This document shows, piece after piece, positions 16,795 to 24,965 of a stretch of DNA of 64,000 nucleotides (its first letter is position 1; the number at the start of each line of letters is the position of its first letter). The notes beneath the pieces are model-generated. The model did no database searches. It was not told the DNA's origin and worked only from the letters and a program-made list of their open reading frames with translations. A program made the translations under genes and the position numbers. The DNA comes from Streptomyces hiroshimensis (GTDB lineage Bacteria; Actinomycetota; Actinomycetes; Streptomycetales; Streptomycetaceae). The DNA is taken from contig NZ_BMUT01000023.1 in assembly GCF_014650335.1 (NCBI RefSeq), positions 1 to 64,000 on the forward strand, written 5' to 3'.

Positions 16795-17553
16795 ATGGCC
16801 GGTCAGGACTGCCTGATCAGCAATGACTGGATCTGCGGCGAGTATCTGCGCACGCGGAGCCAGGAGTTGACGGATGCCACGCTCCAGCACATCGGCATCA
16901 CGCTCGCCTCGGTCGCCATCGGGCTGCTCGTGGCCTTCCCGCTGGCGCTGCTGGCCCGCAGGTGGCGCGCGGTGGCGGGCCCGGTCCTCGGCCTGACCAC
17001 CGTGCTGTACACGGTGCCGTCGCTGGCGATGTTCTCGCTGCTGGTGCCGTTCTTCGGGCTGTCGCCGGCCGTCGTGGTCACGGGCCTGGTGCTCTATTCG
17101 CTCACGATCCTCGTGCGCAACATCCTCGCCGGGCTCGCCGCGGTGCCGGAGGAGACGCGGGAGGCCGCCCGCGGCATGGGCTACGGCCCGCTGCGTCTGC
17201 TCTTCGGCGTGGAACTGCCCCTGGCGCTCCCGGCCCTGATGGCGGGTCTGCGGATCACCACAGTCTCCACGATCTCGCTCACCACCGTCGGCGCGATCCT
17301 CCACTACGGCGGCCTGGGCAATCTCGTGTACGACGGGATGCACAGCTACTTCAAGGCGCAGGTGCTGACCGCTTCCGTACTGTGCGTGGCCCTGGCCGTC
17401 GCGGCCGATCTCCTCCTGCTGCTCGTCCAGCGGCTGCTCACCCCGTGGACGAGGGCGGGGAATAAGGCCGGGAAGGCGGCGGGGAAGGCGAAGTCCGGCC
17501 CCGGGGGCGGAAAGGCCGCCGGCCGTCCGGCGGCCGCCGAGGGGGCGCTCTGA
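16795..17553 (+). CDS. Glycine betaine-type ABC transporter permease (first)
   Basis: Inner-membrane permease of 252 residues with five to six hydrophobic segments and the EAA-loop motif EETREAARGMGYGPLRLLFGVELPLALP, where the ATPase docks. ATG 16795 follows a GGGAGGTGGGAG ribosome site. The larger frame running back to 15301 is a shadow. The C-terminus is an Ala/Gly/Lys-rich tail. Its TGA shares one base with the ATG of the next permease. Confidence 0.9.
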   Translation: MAGQDCLISNDWICGEYLRTRSQELTDATLQHIGITLASVAIGLLVAFPLALLARRWRAVAGPVLGLTTVLYTVPSLAMFSLLVPFFGLSPAVVVTGLVLYSLTILVRNILAGLAAVPEETREAARGMGYGPLRLLFGVELPLALPALMAGLRITTVSTISLTTVGAILHYGGLGNLVYDGMHSYFKAQVLTASVLCVALAVAADLLLLLVQRLLTPWTRAGNKAGKAAGKAKSGPGGGKAAGRPAAAEGAL

Positions 17554-18236
17554 TGGGGGTCGTCGAGCGTACGTGGACGTGGCTGGCCACGGGAGCGCAC
17601 TGGTCCGGCACCGACGGCGTGTGGCACCGCCTCGGCGAGCACCTCTTCCTGACCGTGGTGTGCCTGGTCCTTTCCTGCGCCATAGCGCTGCCGGTGGCGG
17701 TGCTGCTGGGCCATCTGGGCAAGGGCGGCGCCCTCGCGGTCAACCTCTCCAACGCGGGCCGCGCGGTGCCCACTTTCGCCGTCCTGGTTCTGCTGCTGCT
17801 CAGCCCGCTGGGCACGCACGGCTCCTGGCCCACGGTCATCGCCCTGGTGCTCTTCGCGATACCCCCGCTGCTGACCAACGCCTACGTGGGCATGCGCGAG
17901 GTGGACCGCGATGTGGTCGAGGCGGCCCGCGGCATGGGAATGACGGGCCGTCAGCTGATCGCCCGCGTCGAGCTGCCGCTGGCCTTCCCGCTGATCGTGA
18001 CGGGCGTGCGGACCGCCGCCGTCCAGGTCGTGGCGACGACCACGCTGGCCGCGCTGCCCGGCGGCGGTGGCCTCGGCCGCATCATCACGGCCGGCTTCCG
18101 GCTCACCGACACCGCCCAGGTGGTGGCGGGCGCGCTGCTCGTGGCGGTGCTCGCCCTGATCGTCGAGGGCGTGCTGGTGGTGGCCGAGCGGCTGCTGGAT
18201 CCGGTGCGCCGGCGTACGGGGCCGGTGCCGGGGTAG
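17553..18236 (+). CDS. Glycine betaine-type ABC transporter permease (second)
   Basis: A 227-residue permease with about six membrane segments and the EAA motif EAARGMGMTGRQLIARVELPLAFPLI. It overlaps the preceding permease by one base (TGATG). Two homologous permeases, one ATPase and one binding lipoprotein are the layout of OpuC-type systems. A four-copy 15-bp repeat follows 10 bp after its stop codon. Confidence 0.9.
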   Translation: MGVVERTWTWLATGAHWSGTDGVWHRLGEHLFLTVVCLVLSCAIALPVAVLLGHLGKGGALAVNLSNAGRAVPTFAVLVLLLLSPLGTHGSWPTVIALVLFAIPPLLTNAYVGMREVDRDVVEAARGMGMTGRQLIARVELPLAFPLIVTGVRTAAVQVVATTTLAALPGGGGLGRIITAGFRLTDTAQVVAGALLVAVLALIVEGVLVVAERLLDPVRRRTGPVPG

Positions 18237-18246
18237 GTGCGGCGCC

Positions 18247-18306
18247 GGTCATCGAAGCACCGGTCATCGAAGCAGCGCTCGTCGAAGCACCGGTCATCGA
18301 AGCGAC
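18247..18306 (+). repeat. Four-copy 15-bp tandem repeat between permease and binding-protein genes
   Basis: Units GGTCATCGAAGCACC at 18247, 18262, 18277 and 18292 differ by one to three bases. In one frame they would read V-I-E-A-P repeats, but neither flanking gene uses that frame. It may be the remnant of a repetitive C-terminal tail or neutral slippage. Confidence 0.8.
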
Positions 18307-18350
18307 GGCGGCCGGAGAGCCGGGCGCCGGAACCGAAGGGCAGAGTTTCC

Positions 18351-19343
18351 ATGTTTCCCAAGAGCAGCACCCCGCGCCGGTCTCGGACCCCCCGCGCCCT
18401 GCTGGCGATGGCCGGCGTCGCCGCCCTGACGGCGGGCCTGGCCGCCTGCGGAGGCGAGAGCCTGGAGAAGTCCGGGGGAGGGGACGGGGGGTCGGCGAAG
18501 CCGGGGCAGGGTTCCCTCGTCATCGGCTCCGCCGGGTTCACCGAGTCCAAGGTGCTCGCCGAGATATACGCGGGCCTGCTGAAGGACGCCGGATATTCGA
18601 CGTCCATCAGGACGGCCGAGGCCCGCGAGCTCTATGAACCGGAGCTGGAGAAGGGCCGGATCGACGTCGTTCCGGAGTATGCGGCGACGCTCGCCGAATT
18701 CCTGAACAAGAAGAAGAACGGCAAGGACGCTCCCGCCGTCGCGTCGGCCGACGCCGATGCCACGGTGAAGGCCCTGCGGAATCTCGCGGAGCCGCGCGGA
18801 CTGAAGGTGCTCGACCCGGGGCGCGCGGTCGATCAGAACGCCTTCGCGGTGACGGCGGAGTTCGCGGAGAAACACCAGCTCAAGACGCTTTCCGAGCTGG
18901 GAAAGTCGGGTCAGGAGGTCAAGCTCGCGGCCGGTGACGAATGCCCGCAGCGGCCCTTCTGCCAGCCCGGTCTGGAGAAGACCTACGGCATCAAGGTCTC
19001 CGGCATCACCCCGCTGGAGGTGGGCAGCGTCCAGGCCAAGCAGGCGGTCAAGGACGGCAAGGCCCAGCTGCTGCTGACCACCACCACGGACGCCACCCTC
19101 GAACAGTTCGGACTGGTCCTGCTCAAGGACGACAAGAAGCTCCAGAACTCCGACAACGTGCTGCCCGTGGTGAATGCGGAGAAGGCCGGTTCGCAGAAGG
19201 TCGCCGATGCTCTGGCGAAGCTCACCAGGGTGCTGACCACGGAAGATCTCACCGAACTCAACAAGAAGGTGGATGCGCAGCGGCTCAAGCCCGCGGATGT
19301 CGCCGCGCAGTACCTGAAGGAGAAGCGGCTGCTGACGAAGTGA
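18351..19343 (+). CDS. Glycine betaine-type substrate-binding lipoprotein
   Basis: Extracytoplasmic solute receptor of 330 residues (OpuAC/ProX family). A signal peptide ends in the lipobox LAAC, so the mature protein is lipid-anchored. The mature part starts with a Gly/Ser linker, then LVIGSAGFTESKVLAEIYAG and DVVPEYAATL, typical of this family. ATG 18351 follows a GAAGGGCAG ribosome site. It completes the importer encoded by the two permeases upstream and the divergent ATPase. The precise osmolyte cannot be told from sequence. Confidence 0.9.
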   Translation: MFPKSSTPRRSRTPRALLAMAGVAALTAGLAACGGESLEKSGGGDGGSAKPGQGSLVIGSAGFTESKVLAEIYAGLLKDAGYSTSIRTAEARELYEPELEKGRIDVVPEYAATLAEFLNKKKNGKDAPAVASADADATVKALRNLAEPRGLKVLDPGRAVDQNAFAVTAEFAEKHQLKTLSELGKSGQEVKLAAGDECPQRPFCQPGLEKTYGIKVSGITPLEVGSVQAKQAVKDGKAQLLLTTTTDATLEQFGLVLLKDDKKLQNSDNVLPVVNAEKAGSQKVADALAKLTRVLTTEDLTELNKKVDAQRLKPADVAAQYLKEKRLLTK

Positions 19344-19427
19344 GAGGTGTAGGGGACAAGTAAGATCAAGGGAAGAGTTTCGTGGTGGAGTCACACTCCG
19401 AAGGCGACGCACGGTAAGTTTCAGGCC

Positions 19428-20522
19428 ATGCCACGAGGACGCCACCGCCATTCGCCATCCCTGCACAGGCTTCTTCCCCCATCGACGGTCGCCGCGACAT
19501 CGGTCGCCTGCGCCGCCGGTGCCTGGGTGGTAGGTGAAACGGTCGTCATCCGGGGCCTCGCCGCGGCGGCAGCCGCCGCCGCGGTGGTCGGTGCCGTGCT
19601 GATGCGCCGTTGGGACCGCTCCGCCGGAAGGCGGGTCGCCCAGCTCACCGCCGCCCGCACACGGGACGAGTGGAAGACCGAGGAGCGCATAGCCGAGCTG
19701 GAGACGGACCTGGAGGACACCCGGGCGGCCAAGGCCCGGCTGGAGTCCAAGCTGCGCGGCAAGCGCGCCGAGCTGGCCCGTCTCCGCACCGAGCACGCCG
19801 ACCTGCTGCGCCGCTACGCCACCGCCGAGACCGGGCGGGCCAGCGCGCTGGAGAGCCGCCGGGTCGCCCGCGGCGGCGCGCCGGCGCTGGAGCGCGGCGC
19901 GCCGCTCACGGTGCCCGGCCCGGCCGTCGACCCCGCCGCGTACCGCAAGGCCGCGGAGGCGCTGCGCAGCCTGAGCGGCAGCGCGGCGGAGGCGGAGCCC
20001 AAGGCCGGAGCCCGGCCCGCCGCTGAGTCCGCCGCCGGGTCCGGCGCCGAGCCCGCGGCCCTGCCCCGGCAGAAGCCCGCGAGCACGTCCCGGACGGCGT
20101 CCGGGACCGTGCCGCAGCCGCGCCCGGAGGCGCGTCGGGGCAGCGAGCGGGCGCCCGAGCCGGTCAAGGCGGGCAAGCCTGTCGAGCCGGCCACCGAGGA
20201 CAAGCAGCCGGAGTCCGGCGCCGCTCTCCGGCCCGCGCTCCGCGCCGCCGTGCCGCAGGCCCCCGCCCGCCGTCCCGCCTCCCGCGCCACGGGCGGCTTC
20301 GACTTCTTCGGCACCCAGCGCCCGGCCCCGGCCCAGCGCCCCGTCGAGGAGACGGATCTCGCGGACGTCGTCGGCGAGGAGGCGCTCGCCGAGGCCGAGG
20401 CGGAAGCCGAGGCGGAGGCCGGGAAGGACGGCGAGCGCGCCGGGGACGACGTCATCGACCTGACCGCGCACGACGAGACCGAGCAGATAGACGTGGCCGA
20501 GCTGCGCACGGCCGCCTCGTAG
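19428..20522 (+). CDS. Membrane-anchored coiled-coil protein of unknown function
   Basis: A 364-residue protein. Residues about 20-62 are two Ala/Val-rich hydrophobic segments. Residues about 75-130 form a charged heptad-like coiled coil (EERIAELETDLEDTRAAK). The rest is Ala/Pro/Glu-rich and probably disordered, ending in an acidic repeat (EAEAEAEAEA). No catalytic motif is visible. Similar proteins lie next to nuoD2 in other streptomycetes. A terminator separates it from the convergent nuoD2. Confidence 0.75.
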   Translation: MPRGRHRHSPSLHRLLPPSTVAATSVACAAGAWVVGETVVIRGLAAAAAAAAVVGAVLMRRWDRSAGRRVAQLTAARTRDEWKTEERIAELETDLEDTRAAKARLESKLRGKRAELARLRTEHADLLRRYATAETGRASALESRRVARGGAPALERGAPLTVPGPAVDPAAYRKAAEALRSLSGSAAEAEPKAGARPAAESAAGSGAEPAALPRQKPASTSRTASGTVPQPRPEARRGSERAPEPVKAGKPVEPATEDKQPESGAALRPALRAAVPQAPARRPASRATGGFDFFGTQRPAPAQRPVEETDLADVVGEEALAEAEAEAEAEAGKDGERAGDDVIDLTAHDETEQIDVAELRTAAS

Positions 20523-20551
20523 GCGGTCCGCAACCCGGCCTGCAGAAACGA

Positions 20552-20579
20552 AACCCCCGGTGGATGCCCACCGGGGGTT
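20552..20579. terminator. Bidirectional terminator hairpin
   Basis: A perfect 12-bp stem (20552-20563 with 20568-20579) around ATGC lies between convergent genes. The T-rich flank is on the minus-strand side, so it best serves nuoD2, but it can act for both. Confidence 0.75.
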
Positions 20580-20591
20580 CTGCGTTGACCC

Positions 20592-20629
20592 GTCGACGTT
20601 TACTTGTCGACGTCTACTTGTCGATGTCG
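20592..20629 (-). repeat. 14-bp tandem repeat spanning the nuoD2 stop codon
   Basis: Units at 20592-20605 and 20606-20619 differ by one base, and a partial third copy lies inside the coding end. The TAG (20616-20614 on the minus strand) is in the second unit. Confidence 0.8.
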
Positions 20630-21765
20630 CCGACCACGAAGAACAGCGAGCCCAGGATCGCCACCATGTCCGCGACCAGCGTCCCCGGCAGCAGCTCGGT
20701 CAGCGCCTGGATGTTGTTGAAGGAGGCGGAGCGCAGCTTCAGCCGGTACGGCGTCTTCTCGCCCTTGGAGACCAGGTAGTAGCCGTTGAGGCCGAGCGGG
20801 TTCTCGGTCCACGCGTAGGTCGCGCCCTCGGGGGCCTTGAGGACCTTCGGCAGCCGCTGGTTGATCGGCCCGGGCGGCAGCTCGGCGATCCGGTCGAGGC
20901 ACGCCTCGGCGAGCTCCAGCGCGTTGTGGGTCTGCTCCAGCAGGCACTCGAAGCGGGCCAGGCAGTCGCCGTCCTCGCGGGTGACGACCTTCAGGGTGTC
21001 CTGCAGCTCCCCGTAGGCGAGGTACGGCTCGTCGCGGCGCAGGTCGAAGTCGACGCCGGACGCGCGGGCGATGGGGCCGCTGACCCCGTACGCGTGCACC
21101 GCCTCGCGCGTGAGCACGCCGACGCCGCGCGTGCGCGCCCGGAAGATCTCGTTGCCGAGCACGAGCCGGTCGTAGACGTCCATCCGGGAGCGGACCTGGG
21201 CCACGGCGTGCCGCGCCCGGCCCAGCCAGCCGGCGGGCAGGTCCTCCTTGAGGCCGCCGACGCGGTTGAACATGTAGTGCATGCGGCCGCCGGAGACCTC
21301 CTCCATCACCGTCTGGAGCTCCTCGCGCTCGTGGAAGGCGTGGAAGACGGGGGTGATGCCGCCGAGCTCCAGGGGGTAGGAGCCGAGGAACATCAGGTGG
21401 TTGAGGACCCGGTTCAGCTCGGCGAGGAGCGTACGGGTCCACACGGCGCGCTCGGGGACCTCCATGCCGAGCATCCGCTCGACGGCCAGGACGACGCCCA
21501 GCTCGTTGGAGAACGCCGACAGCCAGTCGTGGCGGTTGGCGAGCATGATGATCTGCCGGTAGTCGCGGGCCTCGAAGAGCTTCTCCGCGCCGCGGTGCAT
21601 ATAGCCGACGATCGGCTCGGCCTCGCGGACCCGCTCGCCGTCGAGGACGAGCCGCAGGCGCAGCACGCCGTGCGTGGACGGGTGCTGGGGTCCGATGTTG
21701 AGCACCATGTCGGTGCTCTCCGCCGCACCGCCGATGCCGACTGTCGTCTCCGTCATGGGGGTCAT
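20614..21765 (-). CDS. nuoD2: NADH-quinone oxidoreductase subunit D (orphan NuoD2)
   Basis: The 49-kDa-type quinone-site subunit of complex I, 383 residues. The family start VLNIGPQHPSTHGVLRLRL and the YMHRGAEKLFEARDYRQ segment are present, and the C-terminus ends VVGDIDK. No other nuo gene is nearby, so it belongs to a partial second set known in streptomycetes. Start ATG 21765 or ATG 21756 (MTETT) are both possible, and neither has a clear ribosome site. It begins 13 bp after the methyltransferase stop, so translation is probably coupled. Confidence 0.9.
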   Translation of the reverse strand: MTPMTETTVGIGGAAESTDMVLNIGPQHPSTHGVLRLRLVLDGERVREAEPIVGYMHRGAEKLFEARDYRQIIMLANRHDWLSAFSNELGVVLAVERMLGMEVPERAVWTRTLLAELNRVLNHLMFLGSYPLELGGITPVFHAFHEREELQTVMEEVSGGRMHYMFNRVGGLKEDLPAGWLGRARHAVAQVRSRMDVYDRLVLGNEIFRARTRGVGVLTREAVHAYGVSGPIARASGVDFDLRRDEPYLAYGELQDTLKVVTREDGDCLARFECLLEQTHNALELAEACLDRIAELPPGPINQRLPKVLKAPEGATYAWTENPLGLNGYYLVSKGEKTPYRLKLRSASFNNIQALTELLPGTLVADMVAILGSLFFVVGDIDK

Positions 21766-21778
21766 GGGGACAAGTCTG

Positions 21779-22831
21779 TCAGCCTTCCGGGCCGGGCCGG
21801 TCGGGGGCACGGTCCGGGGCGCGGTCCGGGGCGCGGTCCGGGGGGCCCGGGAGCAGCCCCCGGCAGGCCTCGCCCACGGGCTGCACCAGCCAGCCGAAGG
21901 CGCCCAGGCCCGCCGGGGAGGTGAGCTCGGCCGCCTCCCCGGCCCGGCCCAGCGCCCGGACGTACGCGGCCGGGTCGGTCGAGGCGAGCGACAGCGGCGG
22001 GCGGCCGCCGTCCACGCCGAGGGCGTGCAGCGCCTCGCGCTGGGTCAGCACGGTGCTGCCGGGGCCCGCGCAGGCGTCCAGGGCGACGTGGGCGGTGATG
22101 TCGCACGAGCCGTCCGGCACCGGCCGCACCTCGCGGCCCTCGCGGAATCCGGCCAGGGTGCCGAACGGGGGGCGGCCGGCCTGCTCGTGGGCGTAGTCGA
22201 CGGCCACGGCGAGGCCGGCGCGCAGGCGGCCCACGGCCCGCGCCCAGGCGGCGTCGCGCGGGTGCCCGATCTCGGCGCGGGTGCCGGGAGGCGCGCCCTC
22301 GACGGGCCACCAGCGGGCGAGCCACGCGGCGTCCTCGCCCGCGACCGGCTCGCCGAGCATCTCCTCGCCGTCCTCCTGGACGAGGACCTGGCGCGCGCGG
22401 CCCTCGGCGTCGGTCTCGGCGACGTCCACGGGCACGTTGTCGAGCCACTCGTTGGCGAACAGCAGGCCCTCGGTGCCGTCCGGGATGTCACCCACCCAGG
22501 TGATGCGCGGGTCCAGCCCGGCCGGGCGGGCGGCCCGCTCGACGGCGAACGGACGCAGCCGCGCCGTCACCTTCTCCGGCAGCTGCGCGAGGACGCCGGT
22601 GAGCAGTTCGCCGCGGCCCGCGCCGACGTCCGTGAACGTCAGCTCCGCGGGGTGCCCGAGCGCCCCGTCGACGCGGCACAGCAGCTCGGCGACGGCCCCG
22701 GCGTACAGCGGCGAGGCGTGCACGGAGGTACGGAAGTGCCCGGCAGGGCCCTCGGGGCGCCGGTAGAAGCCGCCGGGGCCGTAGAGCGCGGCCTCGGTCG
22801 CAGCGCGCCATGTTCTCGTTCCGCTTGCCAT
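21779..22831 (-). CDS. MidA/NDUFAF7-type SAM-dependent methyltransferase
   Basis: A 350-residue class I methyltransferase of the DUF185 family. The SAM-binding motif VGAGRGELL is near residue 71, FANEWLDNVPVD near 128 is a family hallmark, and DITAHVALDA near 243 is another. The mitochondrial homologue NDUFAF7 dimethylates an arginine of the NuoD-type subunit of complex I; here nuoD2 is the next gene, 13 bp away. The C-terminus has a variable A-P-D-R tetrapeptide repeat. ATG 22831 is chosen because TAGCGT lies 6 nt upstream (leaderless). Confidence 0.85.
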   Translation of the reverse strand: MASGTRTWRAATEAALYGPGGFYRRPEGPAGHFRTSVHASPLYAGAVAELLCRVDGALGHPAELTFTDVGAGRGELLTGVLAQLPEKVTARLRPFAVERAARPAGLDPRITWVGDIPDGTEGLLFANEWLDNVPVDVAETDAEGRARQVLVQEDGEEMLGEPVAGEDAAWLARWWPVEGAPPGTRAEIGHPRDAAWARAVGRLRAGLAVAVDYAHEQAGRPPFGTLAGFREGREVRPVPDGSCDITAHVALDACAGPGSTVLTQREALHALGVDGGRPPLSLASTDPAAYVRALGRAGEAAELTSPAGLGAFGWLVQPVGEACRGLLPGPPDRAPDRAPDRAPDRPGPEG

Positions 22832-22837
22832 ACGCAC

Positions 22838-22843
22838 ACGCTA
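22838..22843 (-). promoter_or_regulatory. -10 hexamer of the leaderless methyltransferase-nuoD2 operon (TAGCGT)
   Basis: TAGCGT on the minus strand ends 6 nt before ATG 22831. Confidence 0.5.
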
Positions 22844-22939
22844 TGCGCCCTTCGCGGACACGCCGCCTCCACCTTGCGGAGTAGAAGGAGCGTCACCGGA
22901 TCGATCGCCGGGCTGACCCCGGCACGTACCCGGCATGCC

Positions 22940-22945
22940 TACGCT
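22940..22945 (+). promoter_or_regulatory. -10 hexamer of a leaderless histidine kinase gene (TACGCT)
   Basis: TACGCT ends 7 nt before GTG 22953. This favours GTG 22953 over the in-frame ATG at 22935, which would lie upstream of the hexamer. Confidence 0.5.
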
Positions 22946-22952
22946 GGGTGAC

Positions 22953-24158
22953 GTGCACCGCCTCTACGACTTTCTCCGCAGGCACCCGACGGGTGTGGAC
23001 AGCTTCTGGGCTGTACTGCTGTTCGGGCTCGGCCTCCTGGGAAGCTCACAGGGACCGGGCGCGTCCACCCGGCAGACGGCCGTCATGGTCCTGACGATGG
23101 CGTCCCTCAGCCTGGTGATCGCCCTGCGCCGGCGCGCGCCCGTGCAGATGCTGCTGGTCGCGATCGCGTCGGGGCTGGCCCAGCTCGCCTTCGACGTGGA
23201 GGTGCACACCGGCGACTTCGCGATGTTCGTGATCGTCTACACCGTCGCCTCCGGCCCGGTCCGCTGGGCGTCCAGGACGGCCCTGACCGGCGGCCTGGCC
23301 GCACCGGTGCTCTTCCTGCTCCGCTGGCCGGTGCACGGGCGCAGCGCCGTCGAGATCGTCATCATCCTGGCCTCCCTCACCACCCCCTTCGTCCTCGCCT
23401 GGGTGCTCGGCGACTCCATGCGCACCCGCCGCGCGTACTGGGCCCAGCTGGAGGAGCGCGCCGCCCGCCTGGAGAAGGAGCGCGAGCAGCAGGCGCGGAT
23501 GGCCGTGACGGCCGAGCGGGCGCGCATCGCCCGCGAGCTCCACGACGTCGTCGCACACAACGTCTCGGTGATGGTCGTCCAGGCCGACGGCGCCGCGTAC
23601 GTCCTCGACGCCTCGCCCGAGCAGGCCAAGCAGGCCCTGGAGACGATCTCCGGCACGGGCCGCCAGGCGCTGGCCGAGATGCGCCGCCTGCTGGGCGTCC
23701 TGCGGACCGAGGAGGGCACCACCGAGGGCGGGGACTACGTGCCGCAGCCCGACGTCGAGCAGATCGGCGATCTGGTCGAGCAGGTGCGCGGCGCGGGCCT
23801 GCCCGTGCAGTACGAGGTCGAGGGCGCGCCGCGCCCGCTGCCCAGCGGCGTGGAGCTGACCGCCTACCGCATCGTCCAGGAAGCCCTGACCAACACCCGT
23901 AAGCACGGCGGCCCGGAGGCCGGTGCGAGCGTCCGCCTGACGTACTTCGACGACGGACTCGGCCTGCTGGTCGAGGACGACGGCCGCGGCGCGCAGCACG
24001 AGCTGTACGAGGCGGGCGGCGCGGACGGCATGGGCCACGGCCTGATCGGGATGCGCGAGCGCGTCGGCATGGTCGGGGGCACGCTGGACGCGGGCCCGCG
24101 GCCGGGCGGCGGATTCCGGATCAGCGTGCTGCTGCCGGTGAAGCCGGGCGGCCGCTGA
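22953..24158 (+). CDS. Two-component sensor histidine kinase, NarL/HisKA_3 class
   Basis: A 401-residue membrane kinase. Five hydrophobic segments fill residues about 12-150. A short coiled coil follows, then the HisKA_3 dimerisation domain with the phospho-acceptor in RELHDVVAHNVSVMVVQ. The HATPase_c domain ends with VEDDGRG and GHGLIGMRERVGMVGG. It is followed 73 bp later by its LuxR-type response regulator. The stimulus is unknown. A 15-bp duplication spans its stop codon. Confidence 0.92.
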   Translation: MHRLYDFLRRHPTGVDSFWAVLLFGLGLLGSSQGPGASTRQTAVMVLTMASLSLVIALRRRAPVQMLLVAIASGLAQLAFDVEVHTGDFAMFVIVYTVASGPVRWASRTALTGGLAAPVLFLLRWPVHGRSAVEIVIILASLTTPFVLAWVLGDSMRTRRAYWAQLEERAARLEKEREQQARMAVTAERARIARELHDVVAHNVSVMVVQADGAAYVLDASPEQAKQALETISGTGRQALAEMRRLLGVLRTEEGTTEGGDYVPQPDVEQIGDLVEQVRGAGLPVQYEVEGAPRPLPSGVELTAYRIVQEALTNTRKHGGPEAGASVRLTYFDDGLGLLVEDDGRGAQHELYEAGGADGMGHGLIGMRERVGMVGGTLDAGPRPGGGFRISVLLPVKPGGR

Positions 24159-24177
24159 CGATGCGGCCGCTGACGAT
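24148..24177 (+). repeat. 15-bp tandem repeat spanning a stop codon
   Basis: Two identical units, GCGGCCGCTGACGAT, at 24148-24162 and 24163-24177. The first contains the kinase TGA stop. Confidence 0.8.
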
Positions 24178-24231
24178 GATGTCTGTGATGTCTGTTGCTG
24201 GAATGCTCATATCGAGGAAAGGGACGTCTGC

Positions 24232-24912
24232 ATGTCCATCCGGGTGATGCTCGTCGACGACCAGGTACTGCTCCGTACCGGCTTCCGCATGGTGCTGGCC
24301 GCCCAGCCCGATATGGAGGTCGTCGCCGAGGCCGGGGACGGCGCGGAGGCCCTGGAGGTGCTGGCCGGCACGGAGGTGGACGTCGTCCTGATGGACGTCC
24401 GCATGCCCCGGCTGGACGGCGTGGAGGCGACGCGCCGCATCTGCGCGCAGGACGATCCGCCGAAGGTGCTCATCCTGACCACCTTCGACCTCGACGAGTA
24501 CGCGTTCTCGGCGCTCAAGGTCGGCGCGAGCGGCTTCATGCTCAAGGACGTGCCGCCGGCCGAGCTGCTGGGGGCCATCCGGGCCGTGCACAGCGGTGAC
24601 GCGGTGGTCGCGCCCAGCACCACGCGCCGGCTGCTGGATCGTTTCACCCCGATGCTGCCGAGCACGACGAAGGAGCCGGCCGGCGCGGAGCTGGGGCGCC
24701 TGACCGACCGGGAGCGCGAGGTCATGCTGCTGGTGGCCCAGGGCCTGTCCAACGGTGAGATCGCGGGGCGGCTCGTGCTCTCGGAGGCCACGGTCAAGAC
24801 GCACGTGGGCCGCATCCTGACCAAGCTGGGGCTGCGCGACCGGGTGCAGGTGGTGGTGCTGGCCTACGAGAGCGGTCTCGTGCGGGCCGGGGGCGGGACG
24901 CCGCAGAAGTAG
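24232..24912 (+). CDS. NarL/LuxR-family response regulator
   Basis: A 226-residue regulator: receiver domain (about 1-120) with acidic pocket DD and phospho-Asp in VVLMDVRMPRLDG, then a LuxR helix-turn-helix (about 155-215, LTDREREVMLLVAQGLSNGEIAGRL in pieces). A strong AGGAAAGGGACG ribosome site precedes ATG 24232. It pairs with the kinase upstream. Confidence 0.93.
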   Translation: MSIRVMLVDDQVLLRTGFRMVLAAQPDMEVVAEAGDGAEALEVLAGTEVDVVLMDVRMPRLDGVEATRRICAQDDPPKVLILTTFDLDEYAFSALKVGASGFMLKDVPPAELLGAIRAVHSGDAVVAPSTTRRLLDRFTPMLPSTTKEPAGAELGRLTDREREVMLLVAQGLSNGEIAGRLVLSEATVKTHVGRILTKLGLRDRVQVVVLAYESGLVRAGGGTPQK

Positions 24913-24965
24913 CGCCGCCCGGCGGCCCGGGCCCAGACTCAGTCCCGGGCCACGGCGGGGCGCTC

